Source: Tychonema sp. LEGE 06208
Lineage (GTDB): Bacteria > Cyanobacteriota > Cyanobacteriia > Cyanobacteriales > Microcoleaceae
DNA: 45,716 bases
NCBI RefSeq assembly: GCF_015207505.1
Contig: NZ_JADEWT010000048.1
Span: 1 to 45,716 of the forward strand
Direction of reading: 5' to 3'
How positions within the stretch are numbered: the stretch's first letter is position 1; every line of letters starts with the position of its first letter. The notes under the pieces are model-generated. The model was not told the origin of the DNA and did no database searches. It saw only the letters and a list, made by a program, of their open reading frames with translations. The position numbers were made by a program, and so were the translations under genes. Below are positions 43,883 through 45,716 of the stretch, piece after piece.

Positions 43883-44241
43883 GTGGAACCGCTCGATTTT
43901 TTGATTGCTTGGCTGGTGACGGGCAGCAGCTTGCTGCTAATTTCTCAACTGCCAATCGGTGTGGAAATTGACAGCACACCGAAAGCCGTAATTTCCGCTG
44001 CGGTGTTGGGATTGTTGAATGTTTTAATTTTGCCCATTCTGAAAACAGTTTTTTTCCTGCCGAACTTGCTGACGCTGGGATTGCTTTCCGGCGTGTTTGC
44101 TTTTGTGATGAATGCGATCGTTTTTGCCTCTGCTGCGAAGCTAGTGGAAGGATTTCACCTACGGATGGGCCTGTGAGCGCGGTATTGGGGGCGATCGCCC
44201 TGGCAGCAGTTAGCAGCTTTATCAATAGCGCGCTGATTTAG
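43883..44241 (+). pseudogene. 4-TM phage-holin-like membrane protein (DUF360 type), interrupted by a frameshift near 44172
   Basis: From a GTG at 43883 (AGGAGG 10 bases upstream) the frame encodes about 97 residues: three membrane segments and LVEGFHLRMGL before a stop at 44176. In the +2 frame the next codons, from about 44172, read PVSAVLGAIALAAVSSFINSALI and stop at 44241, which is exactly the missing fourth membrane segment of this family. One base lost from the G run at ATGGGCCTG would explain it (ATGGGGCCTG restores the frame). It is either a sequencing error or a real recent mutation. The family is small, bacterial and of unknown function; the holin name comes from a phage superfamily and does not imply lysis. 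Confidence 0.8.
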
Positions 44242-44339
44242 CAATTTCCCCAGAAAAAGGGCGATCGAAATCGCCCGATATTTCCACACATTACCTTGCG
44301 CGTTTCGTTTCTCTAGAACCGATTTCAATCGCCGAATAT

Positions 44340-44418
44340 TCCTTATTCCTTCTTCTTTCTCCCTTCTTAGTTGTCCCCTATTCCCTCTTCCTTCTTCCTT
44401 CTTCCTTCTTCCTTCTTA
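44340..44418. repeat. STRR array (CTTCTTC / CCTTCTT heptamers)
   Basis: Pyrimidine-rich 7-base units (about eight CCTTCTT-type copies) directly follow the stop of nanE. Confidence 0.85.
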
Positions 44419-45090
44419 CTTCCCAATCACCGACTTATAGGCTGTTACTTTGATGTCAATTCCAGTAATATCTGTGCCGACAACTACAGCGGCTGCTCCT
44501 AAGTTTAATGCTTTTTTTGCCATTTCTGGCCCGGCGATTCCGCCTTCGCAGATAACTGGAACCTTAAGCTTTTCTACCATTTGGGCTAGCAAATCAAATC
44601 CGGGCGGCGAGAAACTTTGCGTCTGTGGAGTGTAGCCAAAAAGAGTAGTTGCGACAGTATCTGCACCAGCTTGGGCCGCCGCGATCGCAGCTTCGATCGT
44701 GTCTACATCCGCCATCACCAATTTCCCTAATTCGCTGTGAATTCGATCGATTAACGTTTTTAACTCTTCGCCAGCAGGACGGTTTCGCAAAGTCGCGTCA
44801 ACGGCGATAATATCGGCTCCAGAAGTGGCGATCGCCCGCGCGTCTTCAAACCGAGGAGTAATGTAAATCTCGCATCCCGGCAATTGCTGCTTCCAAATCC
44901 CAATTATCGGAGCCGATACCTGTTTTCGCACCGCCGCAATGTGAGCCGGAGAGTCAATCCGCACCCCCGCAGCCCCTCGATTGACAGCGGTGCGAGCCAT
45001 TGCCGCAATGACGATCGGATCGTGCAGCGGCGAATCGGCAGGTGCTTGACAAGAAACAATTAATCCTGTAGGAATTTGACAATTAATCAT
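44416..45090 (-). CDS. nanE: Putative N-acetylmannosamine-6-phosphate 2-epimerase
   Basis: The 224-residue TIM-barrel enzyme converts N-acetylmannosamine-6-phosphate to N-acetylglucosamine-6-phosphate. LIVSCQAPADSPLHDPIVIAAMARTAVNRGAAGVRID, IIGIWKQ, ADIIAVDATLR, LVMADVDTIEAAIAAAQAGADTVATTLFGYT and VICEGGIAGPEMAKKALNLGAAAVVVGTDITG all fit the family. The catalytic lysine in GIWKQ (about residue 67) and the D in AVDATLR are in place. Other sialic-acid catabolic genes are not adjacent; cyanobacteria may use it for cell-wall amino sugar recycling. The ATG at 45090 abuts a repeat array and has no Shine-Dalgarno site. Confidence 0.92.
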   Translation of the reverse strand: MINCQIPTGLIVSCQAPADSPLHDPIVIAAMARTAVNRGAAGVRIDSPAHIAAVRKQVSAPIIGIWKQQLPGCEIYITPRFEDARAIATSGADIIAVDATLRNRPAGEELKTLIDRIHSELGKLVMADVDTIEAAIAAAQAGADTVATTLFGYTPQTQSFSPPGFDLLAQMVEKLKVPVICEGGIAGPEMAKKALNLGAAAVVVGTDITGIDIKVTAYKSVIGK

Positions 45091-45101
45091 GGTGAATTAG
45101 G

Positions 45102-45270
45102 AATTGGGAATTGGGCATGGGGAATTGGCCAAACAGGGAATTGGCCAAACAGGGCATCGGCCAAACAGGGCATCGGCCAAACAGGGCATCGGCCAAACAG
45201 GGCATTGGGCCCAGCGAAGGGATGGGCATGGGGCATGGGCCAAACAGGGCATCGGCCAAACAGGGCATTG
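45102..45270. repeat. Tandem 16-bp repeat (GGCCAAACAGGGCATC)
   Basis: About six or seven units of GGCCAAACAGGGCATC or its GGCAATT variant fill the spacer upstream of nanE, with GGGCATGGGGCATG units between them. The array lies between nanE and the four-helix-bundle gene. Confidence 0.92.
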
Positions 45271-45286
45271 GGATTTTTTTTGTAAT

Positions 45287-45652
45287 TTATTCCCTGTGTC
45301 CTATTGAACTCAAATAAGCGTTAAGTTTTGGTAGTAATTTATCAACAATTGGTTTAAATTTGCTTACTTGTTCGCTTGTGATAAGTTGTCTAGCATACGC
45401 TAATCTTAACCAGTGTACTGTTTCGTACAAAGAGCCTCTGGCAATTTTTACAAAACGCCGATTATCTTGGTCATTATAACGACCTCTTCCTTCAGCAATA
45501 TTAGCACATACACTATCAGCAGACCGAACGATCTGTTTGCCCATCGTATCTTTTGTGAAATAATCCCATTTTTTAACAATCTCCCAAATCTCATTCGCCA
45601 AACTTTCCGCCAACTTATAAACCTCTAATTCCTCAAAATCAGGTCTTCCCAT
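45287..45652 (-). CDS. Four-helix bundle protein (S23/IVS family)
   Basis: The 121-residue protein MGRPDFEELEVYKLAESLANEIWEIV followed by GKQIVRSADSVCANIAEGRGRYNDQDNRRFVKIARGSLYETVHWLRLA and KLLPKLNAYL is typical of the four-helix-bundle family first seen in 23S rRNA intervening sequences. It forms pentamers; its function is uncertain and in most bacteria it is a free-standing gene not tied to rRNA. The NIAEGRGR motif (about 58-65) is the family mark. I start at the ATG at 45652 because GAGG lies 5 bases upstream; the GTG at 45667 adds five residues and has no ribosome site. GGGCATG repeats follow to the window end. Confidence 0.88.
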   Translation of the reverse strand: MGRPDFEELEVYKLAESLANEIWEIVKKWDYFTKDTMGKQIVRSADSVCANIAEGRGRYNDQDNRRFVKIARGSLYETVHWLRLAYARQLITSEQVSKFKPIVDKLLPKLNAYLSSIGHRE

Positions 45653-45716
45653 AATTACCTCAAACACTCAATTATATTAAATGCCCCATGCCCCATGCCC
45701 CATCCCTCCGCTTCGC

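Noticed and set aside
45076..45317. Several overlapping ORFs with NRALAKQGIGQTGH-like repeats
   Set aside because: They are translations of the 16-bp tandem repeat in different frames.

Overview
The window looks like chromosomal DNA of a filamentous, motile cyanobacterium, most likely from the Oscillatoriales (Microcoleus/Oscillatoria type). The evidence is the high density of the HIP1 octamer GCGATCGC and its CGATCG core, the cyanobacteria-restricted protein families (HmpF, KGK domain, DUF3155, DUF3318, DUF751/Ycf33, CCB1), and intergenic spaces packed with heptameric short tandemly repeated repeats (STRRs). No rRNA, tRNA or CRISPR array was recognised. The genus is an inference.

Layout. 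1-900: start of an IS200/IS605-type tnpB running off the left edge, then repeat-rich DNA. 0.9-7 kb: hmpF (pilus motility), tilS (tRNA-Ile lysidine synthase), a KGK-domain protein and the cytochrome c assembly gene ccsA. 7-12 kb: an Rpn/DUF2887-DUF4351 protein, a repeat-rich spacer holding a MITE, a DUF3352 protein and a nuclease-like protein of unknown role. 12-20 kb: dapL (lysine synthesis), a shortened alanyl-tRNA synthetase paralogue, cofH (F0 synthesis), a polyprenol-phosphate glycosyltransferase fused to GtrA, and a GT39-type membrane glycosyltransferase. 20-26 kb: small genes (XRE regulator, HNH nuclease pair, DUF3318), a CNT nucleoside transporter and two small cyanobacterial proteins. 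26-31 kb: one 1613-residue secreted-type protein with an N-terminal hemagglutinin (TPS) domain and a C-terminal CHAT caspase-like protease domain. 31-37 kb: a membrane protein, a GAF histidine kinase, DUF3155, CCB1, a PadR regulator and DUF751. 37-39.3 kb: an AT-rich Type II restriction-modification cassette. 39.4-45.7 kb: a purple-acid-phosphatase-like enzyme, a Pro/Ala-rich membrane protein, PBP2 (mrdA), a frameshifted 4-TM holin-like gene, nanE and a four-helix-bundle protein.

Most genes are single transcription units with unrelated housekeeping roles. Convincing couplings are few: the methylase-endonuclease pair (2 nt apart), the small ORF-HNH pair (2 nt apart), and the two adjacent glycosyltransferases. 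CcsA and CCB1 both serve cytochrome maturation but lie about 29 kb apart. No complete new multi-gene system stands out. The strongest unusual signals are: (1) two identical 124-bp MITEs in opposite orientation, each with a perfect 8-bp target duplication, one of them duplicating a stop codon; (2) the TPS-CHAT fusion protein; (3) an AlaRS paralogue without editing or C-Ala domains; (4) STRR arrays that fill spacers right up to start and stop codons, and one that seems to have inserted codons into tilS; (5) several families of dispersed palindromes with modular internal insertions.
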